From E44-bin32 sp034430595 (GTDB lineage Bacteria; Chloroflexota; Anaerolineae; Anaerolineales; E44-bin32), in the NCBI GenBank assembly GCA_034430595.1, contig DAOUEL010000064.1, positions 124,001 through 188,000 on the forward strand: DNA of 64,000 nt, given 5' to 3'. The notes below the pieces were generated by a model. It made no database searches and was not told where the DNA came from. It saw only the letters and a program-made list of their open reading frames with translations. Below, in pieces: positions 16,874 through 26,059 of the stretch (its first letter is position 1; every line of letters begins with the position of its first letter). The translations under genes were made by a program, and so were the position numbers.

Positions 16874-17665
16874 ATGAAATTGTCACTCAGAAATTCAAGA
16901 ATCTTGATCGAGCTGGCCTTACTTGGCCTTTGCGGGAATCTGCTTGGAGCTTGTCAGGCCCCGGACGAAACCAGGCTAACAGTTGCTGCCGCAGCAAGCT
17001 TAAACCCTGCGTTTGATGAAATTGCGGCCGACTATAAGGCAGCGAGTGGCGAAACCCTGGTGCTTTCTTTTGCCTCGACCGGCGCTTTAGCCGAGCAGCT
17101 TCGCAATGGAGGGCCTTTTGATGTATTTGCGGCTGCAGACGCTCAACACGTGGACGAATTAATCGATGACGGTGTGCTACGAGGAGCAACACGGACCGTC
17201 TTTGCATACGGCCAGCTGGTTCTGCTGATTAGCCCGGACTTCCAGGGTGAGTTGGCCGACACTTCAGTGCTGCTTGATCCCGGCGTGAAGCGCATCGCCA
17301 TCGCCAACCCGGAACATGCGCCTTATGGCCTGGCGGCCGAACAAGCCCTTAAGGCACTGGGAGTGTGGGATCGTGTCAGGAACAAGATCATCATGGGTGA
17401 AACAGTCAGGCAAGCGGCAACGTTCGTTCAGACGGGCAACGCCGACGTAGGACTCGTCGCCCGCTCGGTCGTCACTCCTGGCAAGGATATGTATATCCTG
17501 ATACCCGAGGATCTATTTGATCCAATTGAACATGTCGCCGCAGCCCGTTCAGATTCAAACCACCTATCCGAGGCCCTTCAGTTTCTCGAATTCCTCTCCT
17601 CCCCAGAAGCAAGGTCAACGCTGGAATACTTCGGCTTTCGACCCCCTGAAGAGAATCAGCCGTGA
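16874..17665 (+). CDS. modA: Molybdate ABC transporter substrate-binding lipoprotein
   Basis: 263 residues with a lipoprotein signal peptide ending in LLGACQ. The mature part follows the ModA pattern: LTVAAAASLNPAFDEIA, FASTGALAEQL, GPFDVFAAAD, ANPEHAPYGLAAE and GNADVGLVARS. It binds molybdate or tungstate outside the cell and delivers it to ModB. The ATG at 16874 is preferred over one at 16850 because the promoter overlaps the latter. It overlaps modB by 4 bases. Confidence 0.9.
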   Translation: MKLSLRNSRILIELALLGLCGNLLGACQAPDETRLTVAAAASLNPAFDEIAADYKAASGETLVLSFASTGALAEQLRNGGPFDVFAAADAQHVDELIDDGVLRGATRTVFAYGQLVLLISPDFQGELADTSVLLDPGVKRIAIANPEHAPYGLAAEQALKALGVWDRVRNKIIMGETVRQAATFVQTGNADVGLVARSVVTPGKDMYILIPEDLFDPIEHVAAARSDSNHLSEALQFLEFLSSPEARSTLEYFGFRPPEENQP

Positions 17666-18321
17666 ACCTGGTCCCGCTGCTGATCTCGCTGCGCGTGGCC
17701 AGCCTGGCCGCGCTGCTCTCGCTCATCATCGGCGTCCCCCTGGCGACGCTGCTCGCCCGGCGGACGTCTTTTTGGTCTCGCCTGCTCGACGCCTTCGCCA
17801 CGCTTCCACTTGTTCTTCCACCGACCGTCCTGGGCTATTACCTGCTGGTGGCATTGGGTGCACGATCACCACTCGGCGCTGCGCTTGAAAACCTGGGCTT
17901 GCCGCTGGTGTTTACCTGGCGAGGTGCAGTTCTTGCCGCCTCCTTTGTGGCGCTGCCCCTGATCACCCAGTCAGCTCGAGCAGCACTTGAATCGGTCGAT
18001 CCCGACCTGGAGGACGTCGCTCGCACGCTGGGACACTCTGAACTGAGCGTCTTCTTCACCATTCGGCTGCCTCTCGCCTGGCGTGGGATCCTGGCCGGCA
18101 TCGTCCTGGCCTTTGCCCGGGCATTGGGCGAATTTGGTGCCACATTACTGGTGGCCGGCAACATCCCCGGCAGCACGCAGACGATGCCGATCGCGATTTA
18201 TGATGCCGTTCAGCGCGGTGACCAGGCAATGGCCAACATGCTGGCGCTAATTCTCGCCAGCGTGGCATTCATCCTTTTGGTCTCGATCCGGCGTTTCGGC
18301 CAGGGTTTGGGAAATGAATAG
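17662..18321 (+). CDS. modB: Molybdate ABC transporter permease
   Basis: 219 residues with five or more membrane segments and the ABC coupling motif near residue 150 (RALGEFGATLLVAGNIPG), typical of ModB. GTG start in a GTGA overlap with modA. It forms the inner-membrane channel with ModC. The end overlaps modC by 8 bases, so translation is coupled. Confidence 0.9.
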   Translation: MNLVPLLISLRVASLAALLSLIIGVPLATLLARRTSFWSRLLDAFATLPLVLPPTVLGYYLLVALGARSPLGAALENLGLPLVFTWRGAVLAASFVALPLITQSARAALESVDPDLEDVARTLGHSELSVFFTIRLPLAWRGILAGIVLAFARALGEFGATLLVAGNIPGSTQTMPIAIYDAVQRGDQAMANMLALILASVAFILLVSIRRFGQGLGNE

Positions 18322-19432
18322 CGGGCATCCCCGAGCCTGCCTTGAGGTCGACCTGCATGTCGTGCTGGATGACTTCACCCTGGAAGCGAGTTTCTCGGCT
18401 TCTCAGGAATTGCTGGTGCTTTTTGGTCCATCAGGCGCCGGCAAAAGTACGATCTTGAAAGCTCTAGCCGGCTTGCTGACGCCCGACCGCGGCACGATAC
18501 GTTTAAATGATCGTGTTCTCTACGACTCCCGGAGCAAGGTCAACCTCCCGCCTCAAAAACGCAGGATCGGCTATATGCCCCAGCAATATGGCCTCTTCCC
18601 GCACCTTACGATTGCCGAGAATATTGCTTATGGCCTACCACCGGCGCCGAAAAGCAAGCGGAACGCACAAGTCGAGAAATGGATCGAAGTCATGCGGTTG
18701 ACGGATCAAGCGGATCGAAAACCAAGCGAAGCCTCGGGCGGTCAGCAGCAGCGAGCCGCCCTTGCCCGAGCGATGGCGTCAGGGCCGGAACTACTGCTCA
18801 TGGACGAACCATTTGCCGCTCTTGATGAGGAACTACGAGCCCACCTGAGGGGTGAGATTCGAGATCTATCCAACACATTTGACCTGCCCATCCTGATTGT
18901 GACGCACGATACATCAGAAGCCTACAGCCTGGCGGATCATATGGTGGTCTTTGAGCGGGGGGTGATGATCCAGGATGGACCTCGGGAGGATGTATTTCGC
19001 AAGCCGGTCAGTGAGTCACTTGCCAGGTTACTGGGCATGAGCAACGTTTACGACGCCGACGTGCTGACTTCGGAGATTGGGAAAACGACGATCTCCTGGC
19101 TGGGCAACATCATCGAACTCCCTATGAACCGGTTGGTGGAGGGCACATCCGTCCGAATCGGAATTCGTCCCGGGGAAATTGAGATTCCGCAGCAGATAAG
19201 TACCGAGCCCGACGCAGTGATTTTGCCAGGACGTTTGGTCGAGATGATCCCAACCGGATTCGATCTACTCCTGCGTTTTGAAGTGCAGGATTCGGCGGGC
19301 AGCACCTTTATGGAAGTGCGCGTCTCCCAGGCCGGCATGATGAATGCCAGACTGCAGATCGGCGGGATCTACCAGCTTCAGCTTAACAACACTTCGATCC
19401 ATGTGTTCTCCGATCCCAGAGAACTGGATTGA
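18314..19432 (+). CDS. modC: Molybdate ABC transporter ATP-binding protein
   Basis: 372 residues. Walker A GPSGAGKST, Q-loop YMPQQYGLFPHL, signature ASGGQQQR (Ala replacing the first Leu of LSGGQ), Walker B LLLMDEP and switch His in VTHD. The C-terminal about 120 residues form a regulatory TOBE-like domain (VRIGIRPGEIEI, VEMIPTG), which in this family can bind molybdate. Last gene of modABC; a hairpin terminator follows. Confidence 0.9.
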   Translation: MNSGHPRACLEVDLHVVLDDFTLEASFSASQELLVLFGPSGAGKSTILKALAGLLTPDRGTIRLNDRVLYDSRSKVNLPPQKRRIGYMPQQYGLFPHLTIAENIAYGLPPAPKSKRNAQVEKWIEVMRLTDQADRKPSEASGGQQQRAALARAMASGPELLLMDEPFAALDEELRAHLRGEIRDLSNTFDLPILIVTHDTSEAYSLADHMVVFERGVMIQDGPREDVFRKPVSESLARLLGMSNVYDADVLTSEIGKTTISWLGNIIELPMNRLVEGTSVRIGIRPGEIEIPQQISTEPDAVILPGRLVEMIPTGFDLLLRFEVQDSAGSTFMEVRVSQAGMMNARLQIGGIYQLQLNNTSIHVFSDPRELD

Positions 19433-19448
19433 AGAGGATCAAACCAAA

Positions 19449-19472
19449 AAGGAAATCCTAATGGATTTCCTT
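19449..19472. terminator. Bidirectional hairpin terminator
   Basis: AAGGAAATCC (19449-19458), loop TAAT, GGATTTCCTT (19463-19472). On the minus strand it is followed by TTTTTGG, a good intrinsic terminator for the small gene at 19498-19710. On the plus strand it ends modC with only a short T stretch. Confidence 0.75.
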
Positions 19473-19497
19473 CTGTGATCATGGAATGTCAGACTGT

Positions 19498-19710
19498 TCA
19501 GGACTTCTCGGTCTCACCACTTTCCGGTAGAAATCCATAAGCGAATACCGTACCAACCCCCACACCTACAGCTGCTCCACCCGCAATCCACAGAAAGAAT
19601 TTTAGCGAAAGCAGATCAGCAGCGAGCGCTCCGACAAGCAGCCCGAAAAATGCCCCTACAAGTGCGGTGGCTACCACAACTTTTCCAATTAACTTGATTT
19701 CCGGGAACAT
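19498..19710 (-). CDS. Small membrane protein of unknown function
   Basis: 70 residues with two hydrophobic Gly/Ala-rich segments (VVVATALVGAFFGLLVGALA and FFLWIAGGAAVGVGVGTVFA). AAAGGAGG stands 8 bases before the ATG at 19710. An upstream in-frame ATG at 19737 overlaps the -10 hexamer and is rejected. It has its own promoter and terminator, so it is a single-gene unit. No family was recognised. Confidence 0.65.
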   Translation of the reverse strand: MFPEIKLIGKVVVATALVGAFFGLLVGALAADLLSLKFFLWIAGGAAVGVGVGTVFAYGFLPESGETEKS

Positions 19711-19735
19711 CTGGCCATCCTCCTTTGACGGATCC

Positions 19736-19763
19736 ATTGTACTAGGACGGGAACTTCCGTCAA
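19736..19763 (-). promoter_or_regulatory. Promoter of the small membrane protein gene
   Basis: On the minus strand TTGACG (19763-19758), a 16-base spacer, TACAAT (19741-19736). A short inverted repeat GACGG - 6 bases - CCGTC (19746-19761) lies in the spacer and could be a regulator site. Confidence 0.6.
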
Positions 19764-19772
19764 GACGAGATT

Positions 19773-20759
19773 CTACTCATCTGACGAGAAATGTTCCTGG
19801 ACGATCTCACGCAAGAGGTCCAGATCCAGGTTCGCTCCGCTCAGCACGCAGCCGACATTCATACCAGCATATCCGTTTGGGTTTTGAAGAAGCGGGACAA
19901 TGGCTGCTGCACCGGAAGCCTCTACAATCAGCTGTTCCTGTTCTAGCAGGTAGAAGATGGCGCTCTTCAACTCGGCTTCACTGGCCAACTTTATCTCATC
20001 GATCAGAGTTCGGGCGATGAGGAAAGGCAATGCACCGAATCCCCCTGCCAGCCCATCAGCGATCGTTGGTTCGTGCTCGTAAGGATCGATCGGTTCGCCC
20101 CGCTCAAAGCTGAGCAGCGCAGATGGGCTTGCGGCCGCCTGCACCCCGACCACCATACACAGCGGACTGAGCTCTTTAACAGCCGATGCGATCCCGGCAA
20201 TTAGACCACCACCGCCAACGGGCACAATGACCAGATCCAGATCTGGCTCTTGAAGAACCATCTCCAAACCGGCAGTCCCCTGGCCAGCAATAATATCTAT
20301 GTCGTCGTACGCCGGCACATAGGTTACCCCTTGTTCGTGGGCGAAGCTCTCCGCCGCCTGGTGTGCATCTTCGTACGTAACACCGATTTGAATCACATTG
20401 ACCGGGAAGCGTGACAGCTTCTTAAGCTTGGGTGCCGGTGCTGTCGTCGGCACAAAGATCGTCACGGGTTGGACGCCAAGTTGTTCGCCAGCAAAGGCAA
20501 CACCCAGCCCATGATTCCCTGCCGAGCCAGTCACCAGTCCTGCTTCAATTCCGCTTTCAAGAAGTCTGTAAATTTTGTGTATTGCACCACGCACCTTAAA
20601 CGAGCCTGTCGGCTGTTGGCATTCGAGCTTCAACCAGATATCCCCACCGGTCAACTCACTTAAACTGGCGCTGCGGATAAAGCGTGTTGCGGGGATGATG
20701 TCAGAGACTATGCGAGCAGCAGACAGGAGAGCGGGCATCCCAAGGGTCGTGTGTGGCAT
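19773..20759 (-). CDS. Threonine/serine dehydratase, PLP-dependent
   Basis: 328 residues of fold-type II. The cofactor Lys is in GSFKVRGA, the phosphate-binding loop is SAGNHGLG and a Gly-rich PVGGGGLIAG loop follows; no C-terminal ACT domain is present, as in TdcB/serine-racemase types. It deaminates threonine (or serine) to a 2-oxo acid. The ATG at 20759 lies 1 base after the stop of the upstream membrane-protein gene, with GAGGG about 9 bases before it; ATG at 20774 is an alternative. 2-oxobutyrate could feed the oxidoreductases nearby. Confidence 0.82.
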   Translation of the reverse strand: MPHTTLGMPALLSAARIVSDIIPATRFIRSASLSELTGGDIWLKLECQQPTGSFKVRGAIHKIYRLLESGIEAGLVTGSAGNHGLGVAFAGEQLGVQPVTIFVPTTAPAPKLKKLSRFPVNVIQIGVTYEDAHQAAESFAHEQGVTYVPAYDDIDIIAGQGTAGLEMVLQEPDLDLVIVPVGGGGLIAGIASAVKELSPLCMVVGVQAAASPSALLSFERGEPIDPYEHEPTIADGLAGGFGALPFLIARTLIDEIKLASEAELKSAIFYLLEQEQLIVEASGAAAIVPLLQNPNGYAGMNVGCVLSGANLDLDLLREIVQEHFSSDE

Positions 20760-20760
20760 A

Positions 20761-21939
20761 TTAAGTTCCCTCATTCGCCCTATCGCGGGGTTTGGTGAGT
20801 GGTGCAATCCCGTCAATCTGCCTCCTTGGCTTAGCAAGAAGAGCAATGATGAGCAAGCCCGCGCCGATGATCGCCATCACGACGGCCTGGAAGGCAATCC
20901 GGTCGGCCATGAGTTTGCCCACCCGCAGCAACAAGTCCAGTACAAAACCGCTCGTAACCGGACTCAACATATCCGGCAAGGCAGGGACGAAGAATCGTTC
21001 AACTGCCCAATCGATGGCTCCGGGTGCCAGCCAGCCCACAGCTGCCATCCCGCCTCCTGCTATCAGCAGTGGTATTCCGATCCAGAAACCCAGGCTTCGA
21101 ACAGAACGTACCGCGAACAACCCGGTCAGAAATAAAAATGCCAATGAAATGAACGGGCTGAAACGCAAGATCAAACGGGCGCGAACGAGAGGCAGTTCGT
21201 GGTTGCTGTCGGAAGCCGAGCGGTCAAAAAGCGAGTTCAGGATATCTACATCCATCGAAGCTGGAATGTCGTTGGCGGCCGTGCTTAATGCGTTCCTGAG
21301 CTCAGGCATGATCGCGGCCACGACCTCCGGTGGCGGATTGCAGGAGAGCAGCCGATCAAAGTCTGGCTGACTCAGATCCATCCCGGCCAGCTCGAGCACC
21401 TGCGCTGGAGTACAGGCCGGCTGCGCAGCGAGCAATTCATTGATCAAGTCGATCCCCCGTGGTCCGGCCAGGTTCTGCTTCAGGTCAACAAGCGAGATTT
21501 GAATCGGCTGTGCTGCAGCGCCGGGTTCAAGATTGTTAAAGAGACCTGTGAGTAACTGATCTGATTGTGTCTCAAGCCAGCCGGGTTCGAGCAGCACGGC
21601 CAAAATCGTTTTCCATTGTTCAGAGGTCAGGTTACGCAGGTAGGCCGGCGGGCCACCTTCATCCAACTGCGGGCCGCCTTCATCCAACTGCGGGCCGCCT
21701 TCCCCGCCTTCACAGCTCCCGGGATTCTCGAGGCAGGGATTGAAGGTCATGCTGTACTGGATCTGCTCGGCAGCAATCTCAGGCAGGCGTGTCGCAAAAT
21801 CCGCATCTTCAAGCCCCTGGAGATACGGTTTTGGCGTCATAAGAAAACTATCCATGTTGAACATCAACAAGCAGAGTGGTGCGCTGACGAGAAATAAGAC
21901 TACGAATATGAAAGCGATTACCCTTGAACATGATTTCAT
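20761..21939 (-). CDS. Membrane protein of unknown function, paralogue of the gene at 6937-8139
   Basis: 392 residues. One N-terminal membrane helix (VIAFIFVVLFLVSAPLCLLM), a soluble region of about 220 residues, then helices near ISLAFLFLTGLFAV, IGIPLLIAGGGMAAVG and AFQAVVMAIIGAGLLIIALL. It shares layout and landmarks with the protein at 6937-8139, including a TILAVLLEPGW-like block and a CNPPPE motif. Near residue 85 a seven-residue unit (EGGPQLD) is tandemly repeated. The ATG at 21939 is chosen over one 33 bases upstream. Unknown function. Confidence 0.68.
   Translation of the reverse strand: MKSCSRVIAFIFVVLFLVSAPLCLLMFNMDSFLMTPKPYLQGLEDADFATRLPEIAAEQIQYSMTFNPCLENPGSCEGGEGGPQLDEGGPQLDEGGPPAYLRNLTSEQWKTILAVLLEPGWLETQSDQLLTGLFNNLEPGAAAQPIQISLVDLKQNLAGPRGIDLINELLAAQPACTPAQVLELAGMDLSQPDFDRLLSCNPPPEVVAAIMPELRNALSTAANDIPASMDVDILNSLFDRSASDSNHELPLVRARLILRFSPFISLAFLFLTGLFAVRSVRSLGFWIGIPLLIAGGGMAAVGWLAPGAIDWAVERFFVPALPDMLSPVTSGFVLDLLLRVGKLMADRIAFQAVVMAIIGAGLLIIALLAKPRRQIDGIAPLTKPRDRANEGT
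21660..21703. repeat. Short tandem repeat inside a membrane-protein gene
   Basis: A 21-base unit (atccaactgcgggccgcctt plus c) occurs twice in tandem and adds Glu-Gly-Gly-Pro-Gln-Leu-Asp repeats to the extracytoplasmic region of the encoded protein. Its length is a multiple of three, so the frame is preserved. Confidence 0.75.
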
Positions 21940-22037
21940 AGTGACCAACTTTCCCTTCGCGAATCTCGGCATAAGAACAATGGAGCAGCTACTTTCGGCT
22001 TGAGGAATCTTCCACGTATCATCCTGATTAGGGTTCC

Positions 22038-24113
22038 TTATTTCGACCGGAAGAGACGCGACGAATTCGCCAGGATGCCCAGATCAGGCAAGGATTGCGC
22101 CGCAGCCGCAAGAAATGGCGGCAACAAACCGAAGGCCGCCAGTCCGAGACCGACAAGATTATAGATCCCGGTAAAGATCAAATTCATCCGCACGATCCGC
22201 ATGGCACGCTGGCCCAGTTCGAATAAGCGCAGCAGCGAATTCCAATCAGCGCTCAGAATAGCCACATGCGCTGCATCGAGCGCAACCTCCGCTCCCGCAC
22301 TCCCCATGGCGATTCCCACATCAGCCTGCGCAAGCGCCGGTGCGTCATTCACACCATCTCCGATCATCGCTACCTTCGACCCAGCTAATTGGTATTCACG
22401 AACGACGGCAATCTTATCCTCTGGAAGCTGATTGGCCCGGAAATTGATTCCGAGCTCGTCGGCTATCGGTTGAGCAGCGCTTGCGTGATCGCCGGTAAGA
22501 AGTTCGATGTGCGCAAACCCGGTTTCCCGGAGCCGGTTCAGGCTCTCACCCACCTCCGGCCGAAGGGTATCGGTCGCTGCCATCAGGCCAACTAACTCGT
22601 TATCGGCCAGTACGTAAAGCAACGATTTTCCCTGAGCTTCAAGTTGAGTTGCGGCCTGCGGCGGATTACCTGGCAGGATCTTTCTGCTTCCAACGATGAT
22701 CCTGCGACCTGAGACCATTGCCGCCGCCCCACGGCCGGGCATATTTTGAAAGGAGTCAGGGTAACCTAAACCTACCTTGCGTTCACCGGCTAGCTTCAAA
22801 ACTGCGCCGGCCAGCGGGTGATGCGAATAGCGCTCCACGGTACCTGCCCACTGGAGCAGTTCTGGCTCGTCGACCCCAGCGAACGTCACGATATCAACGA
22901 TATGCGGCTCACCCAGGGTCAGCGTGCCGGTCTTATCGATAAGCAGTGTGTCAATCGTTGGTAAGGCTTCTAAAACACGCCCTCCCTTGATTAAAATGCC
23001 CTCCATCGCAGCAGACCCGATCGAAGCCAACACGGCGACCGGCGTGGCCATGGCAATCGCACAGGAACAAACGACGACTAACACAGCCGCAACGGCGAGC
23101 GGATCGCGCCGCAAGATGTAGGTCAGGAGGGCAACCAGCAACACAATCGGCAGGTAGTATCCCGAAAATCGATCAGCAAAACGTTGAATGTCCCCCCGGT
23201 TCGCTTCCGCCTCCTCTACCAATTGGATGACGCGACCGAAGGTCGTATCCTTTCCCACCTGGTCCGCCTCAATCTGCAGGCTGCCATCTTGAAGCATCGA
23301 AGCGGCGTGCACGTAAGTCCCCGGTCCGGCTTCAATCGGAAGGGATTCACCTGTGATCGTAGACGCATCAACACTTCCCACTCCCCGAATCACACTACCA
23401 TCGATGGGAATCCGTTCGCCAGGCTGCACTACAACCACGTCCCCCGGGGCAACCTCGCTGACAGGCACGGTTTGCTCCTCACCGATTCGTTGAACGTGCG
23501 CTTGCTGCGGTATGAGAGCTGTCAGTGTTTTAAGAGCTCCGCGGGAGCTGTCGGTGGTCATCCGTTCAATCCCATCTCCCAGTCGCATGAAGAACACAAC
23601 CAGGAGGGCGCTGGCCCACTCGCCAACCAGGGCAGCAGCTAGGACGCCGATAGCCATTAACGTATGAGAGATCACCCGTCGGTCAATTGTTGCCCTAATA
23701 ACGTTACGGAAAACCGGCCACCCACCGGCTAGAATCAGCAGGAGGTATATAGGCCATGGAATAAGGTTCGTCAGGGAACGAAACCAGCCCAGCCATTCTC
23801 CCAGCACTACGACCAGCAGTACTGCACTGAGTACAGCGAACAAACCCCCAAACAGCTCCCCGATCTGCCATTTCTGCTTCAGTTCAATACCAGGATCATC
23901 CGGGAGTCGAACGCCGTACCCGATGTGATTGACGGCGTCCTTGATTGAAGCAAGCGTGACTCCCTGATCGTCCAACTCCACAATGGCTTTCTCGGAAGCC
24001 AGCCGCACATCTGCCGAATGAACGCCTGGAATACCTTCGATCGCACGCGTGACGTGATGAACGCATTCCGCGCAATCCATGCCATCGATACCGAGCTCGA
24101 TAACCTTACTCAT
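22038..24113 (-). CDS. Heavy-metal translocating P1B-type ATPase with a CSC motif
   Basis: 691 residues. The N-terminal metal-binding domain carries GMDCAEC (residues 10-16), the actuator TGES motif appears as TITGES, the phosphorylation site is DKTGTLT and the hinge is GDGVNDAPALAQADVG. The intramembrane metal site reads VVCSCAIAMATP: Ser replaces Pro of the canonical CPC. The last membrane segments (AAQSLPDLGILANSS) contain an unusual PD. It exports or imports a soft metal; which one cannot be told. No ribosome binding site is evident, and the -10 placement suggests a leaderless mRNA. Confidence 0.88.
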   Translation of the reverse strand: MSKVIELGIDGMDCAECVHHVTRAIEGIPGVHSADVRLASEKAIVELDDQGVTLASIKDAVNHIGYGVRLPDDPGIELKQKWQIGELFGGLFAVLSAVLLVVVLGEWLGWFRSLTNLIPWPIYLLLILAGGWPVFRNVIRATIDRRVISHTLMAIGVLAAALVGEWASALLVVFFMRLGDGIERMTTDSSRGALKTLTALIPQQAHVQRIGEEQTVPVSEVAPGDVVVVQPGERIPIDGSVIRGVGSVDASTITGESLPIEAGPGTYVHAASMLQDGSLQIEADQVGKDTTFGRVIQLVEEAEANRGDIQRFADRFSGYYLPIVLLVALLTYILRRDPLAVAAVLVVVCSCAIAMATPVAVLASIGSAAMEGILIKGGRVLEALPTIDTLLIDKTGTLTLGEPHIVDIVTFAGVDEPELLQWAGTVERYSHHPLAGAVLKLAGERKVGLGYPDSFQNMPGRGAAAMVSGRRIIVGSRKILPGNPPQAATQLEAQGKSLLYVLADNELVGLMAATDTLRPEVGESLNRLRETGFAHIELLTGDHASAAQPIADELGINFRANQLPEDKIAVVREYQLAGSKVAMIGDGVNDAPALAQADVGIAMGSAGAEVALDAAHVAILSADWNSLLRLFELGQRAMRIVRMNLIFTGIYNLVGLGLAAFGLLPPFLAAAAQSLPDLGILANSSRLFRSK

Positions 24114-24120
24114 CGGGTGA

Positions 24121-24126
24121 AGTATA
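24121..24126 (-). promoter_or_regulatory. -10 element of the P-type ATPase gene
   Basis: TATACT on the minus strand (24126-24121). The predicted +1 is 24114, one base before the ATG at 24113. The -35 region is weak, so confidence is modest. Confidence 0.4.
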
Positions 24127-24178
24127 GGACCTCTGGCTTCATAAAGTGCCTATGCGCAAAAAAGGGATGAAAGTTGTC

Positions 24179-24865
24179 CTATGCCCCATTTTCTGTTGAC
24201 AGCCAACCTCGACCCAGCAAAATCACCGGCGGTGGGCTGCTCCAGACCTCGACTTCGCCGACTGGTCCGAGAGCGAGGATAGATTCGCCTGGCAAGCCCA
24301 GGGCGTATGCAGGGGTAGAATCTTCCAGAAGCTCAAATACGGCCGGGTTCGCAGCAGGCTCACTTACCCCGGGTAAGATCAAACCGCCTTCCAGCCAGCC
24401 TAACCCCGGGAGAAGACCATCGTTCGATTCATCGAACATCCATGTGCCCAGGGCGCCCGCGCTGGATCCACTCATAACCAGAATGCTGCCATCGGCAAGA
24501 ACTTCTTCCGGATAGCCCTGGAAGAGATGGATACCAATAAACTCCTTCCAGGACTGTAATGAACCCCCAACTGCGAAGATCAAACCGGCATTCAACCAGG
24601 CCTGACGGATTGGATCTGCGTTGCTCGCGGCTGCAACCATCCTCAATAGATCCTGACCGGTAAGCTCAGCCATTGATTGAGGGAAGTCAATGGCCTTCAA
24701 GGAAGGTAATTCCATCTCCAGCAGGAGCAGGTTCCGTTCTTGATCGATGAGCTCGAGCAGACGCTGGACGATGGTTCTCCCAACCTCGAATTCAAGCTGG
24801 CCGGAGTTCAGCACCATCCAGCCCATCGATCCAGGGCGCTGCAAGACAGTTCCTGGACTGCTCAT
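24179..24865 (-). CDS. Peptidase S51 (cyanophycinase-like) family protein
   Basis: 228 residues. MSGSSAGALG carries the nucleophile-elbow Ser of the S51 family, preceded by AGLIFAVGGSLQSW, the usual aspartyl dipeptidase/cyanophycinase block, and followed by GLGWLEGGLILPGV. The N terminus is shorter than in cyanophycinases. The start overlaps the stop of the M20 amidohydrolase gene (ATGA), so the two peptide hydrolases are coupled. The substrate is not known; hydrolysis of an Asp-containing or isopeptide bond is a family-based guess. Confidence 0.65.
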   Translation of the reverse strand: MSSPGTVLQRPGSMGWMVLNSGQLEFEVGRTIVQRLLELIDQERNLLLLEMELPSLKAIDFPQSMAELTGQDLLRMVAAASNADPIRQAWLNAGLIFAVGGSLQSWKEFIGIHLFQGYPEEVLADGSILVMSGSSAGALGTWMFDESNDGLLPGLGWLEGGLILPGVSEPAANPAVFELLEDSTPAYALGLPGESILALGPVGEVEVWSSPPPVILLGRGWLSTENGA

Positions 24866-26046
24866 GCGGTCCCCAGCAGGTGGTGGGCGATCGAAACCAG
24901 CCAGGCCGTCCCAAATACAAGCGCCTTTTCGTCAAAATTGAAGTGGGGACTATGGTGCGAGGCGGTTAGCCCTTGTTCAAGATCGCTGGAACCGAGAAAT
25001 AGGTAGCAGCCTGGAACCCGGTCGAGGAAGAAAGCCATATCCTCCGAACCCATCACGCGATAATCATCCAAAATATCGAAGCTGGAGAAGGCGCTCCTGG
25101 TGTGCTGGAGAATATCCAGGGTAATTTGAGGATCATTGCGCACCGGTGGAGCGATTGGGAAAAGTTCGAGTTCGGTTGTGCACCCATACGCAGCCGCTGT
25201 ACCCTGCGTGATGAGCTCCATTTTCTCCAACGCCCGATCATGGTCCACGCTCGAGTAGTAACGTACCGTGCCTTCCAGCTCGACCGAATCTGGAATGATG
25301 TTGAATGCATCACCACCGTGCACTCTGGTTACGCTTAGAACAAATGTCCCCTGCGGATCCACGCTACGAGATGCAATCGTTTGAAGTGCCTGGATCAAAG
25401 CCGCAGAAGCGGGTACCGGATCGAGCGTCTTGTCCGGAAGTGCCGCATGCCCTCCACGTCCACGAACCTTGATTACGAATCGATCCGCTCCGGCCATAAC
25501 CGGCCCTGGTGCGGTAGCCATGGTTCCCAACGGGAGTTCGTTCCAGAGGTGGAGCGCAACTGCAGCATCGGGCTGGAGCCGATCGAGCAATCCCGCCTCG
25601 ATCATCCGCGCGGCACCACCCTCGCCCTCCTCAGCTGGCTGAAACACCAACTCCACCGTGCCGGCCAGTTCATCCCGGTCATCGGCAAGCAACCGGGCGA
25701 CCCCCATGCCGATCGCCATGTGTCCATCGTGGCCGCAGGCATGCATCACACCCGGCTGCTGCGATACATAGGAAAGCTCATTAGCTTCATGCACCGGCAG
25801 GGCATCCATGTCAAAACGCAGCATGAGTTTCCTGCCGGTAGCGGGACCATCAAGCACCCCGACCAAACCGGTCACGGCAATGCCAGTTTCCACCCGATAC
25901 CCGAGCGAATTTAAATGCGATTCTATGATCCCGGCACTCCGGTGCTCATTAAACGCAAGCTCAGGGTGCTGGTGAAAGTCACGCCGCCACCGAATTAACT
26001 CGTCCTGGAGAGATTTCGCCCGGCGGAGTAAAGGGGTATCGTCCAT
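24862..26046 (-). CDS. M20 family amidohydrolase
   Basis: 394 residues. HACGHDGHMAIGMGVA and PAEEGEGGAARMIEAG are the metal and catalytic motifs of the M20D N-acyl-amino-acid amidohydrolase group; GRGGHAALPDKTLDPV marks the lid domain. It removes acyl groups from amino acids or cleaves related amides in the cytoplasm. It starts 13 bases after the upstream deacetylase gene and overlaps the S51-like gene, forming a small hydrolase operon. Confidence 0.85.
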   Translation of the reverse strand: MDDTPLLRRAKSLQDELIRWRRDFHQHPELAFNEHRSAGIIESHLNSLGYRVETGIAVTGLVGVLDGPATGRKLMLRFDMDALPVHEANELSYVSQQPGVMHACGHDGHMAIGMGVARLLADDRDELAGTVELVFQPAEEGEGGAARMIEAGLLDRLQPDAAVALHLWNELPLGTMATAPGPVMAGADRFVIKVRGRGGHAALPDKTLDPVPASAALIQALQTIASRSVDPQGTFVLSVTRVHGGDAFNIIPDSVELEGTVRYYSSVDHDRALEKMELITQGTAAAYGCTTELELFPIAPPVRNDPQITLDILQHTRSAFSSFDILDDYRVMGSEDMAFFLDRVPGCYLFLGSSDLEQGLTASHHSPHFNFDEKALVFGTAWLVSIAHHLLGTA

Positions 26047-26059
26047 TGGAAACGATTCG

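Noticed and set aside
21660..21703. Tandem repeat as a CRISPR-like array
   Set aside because: The units are only 21 bases, without spacers, and keep the reading frame.
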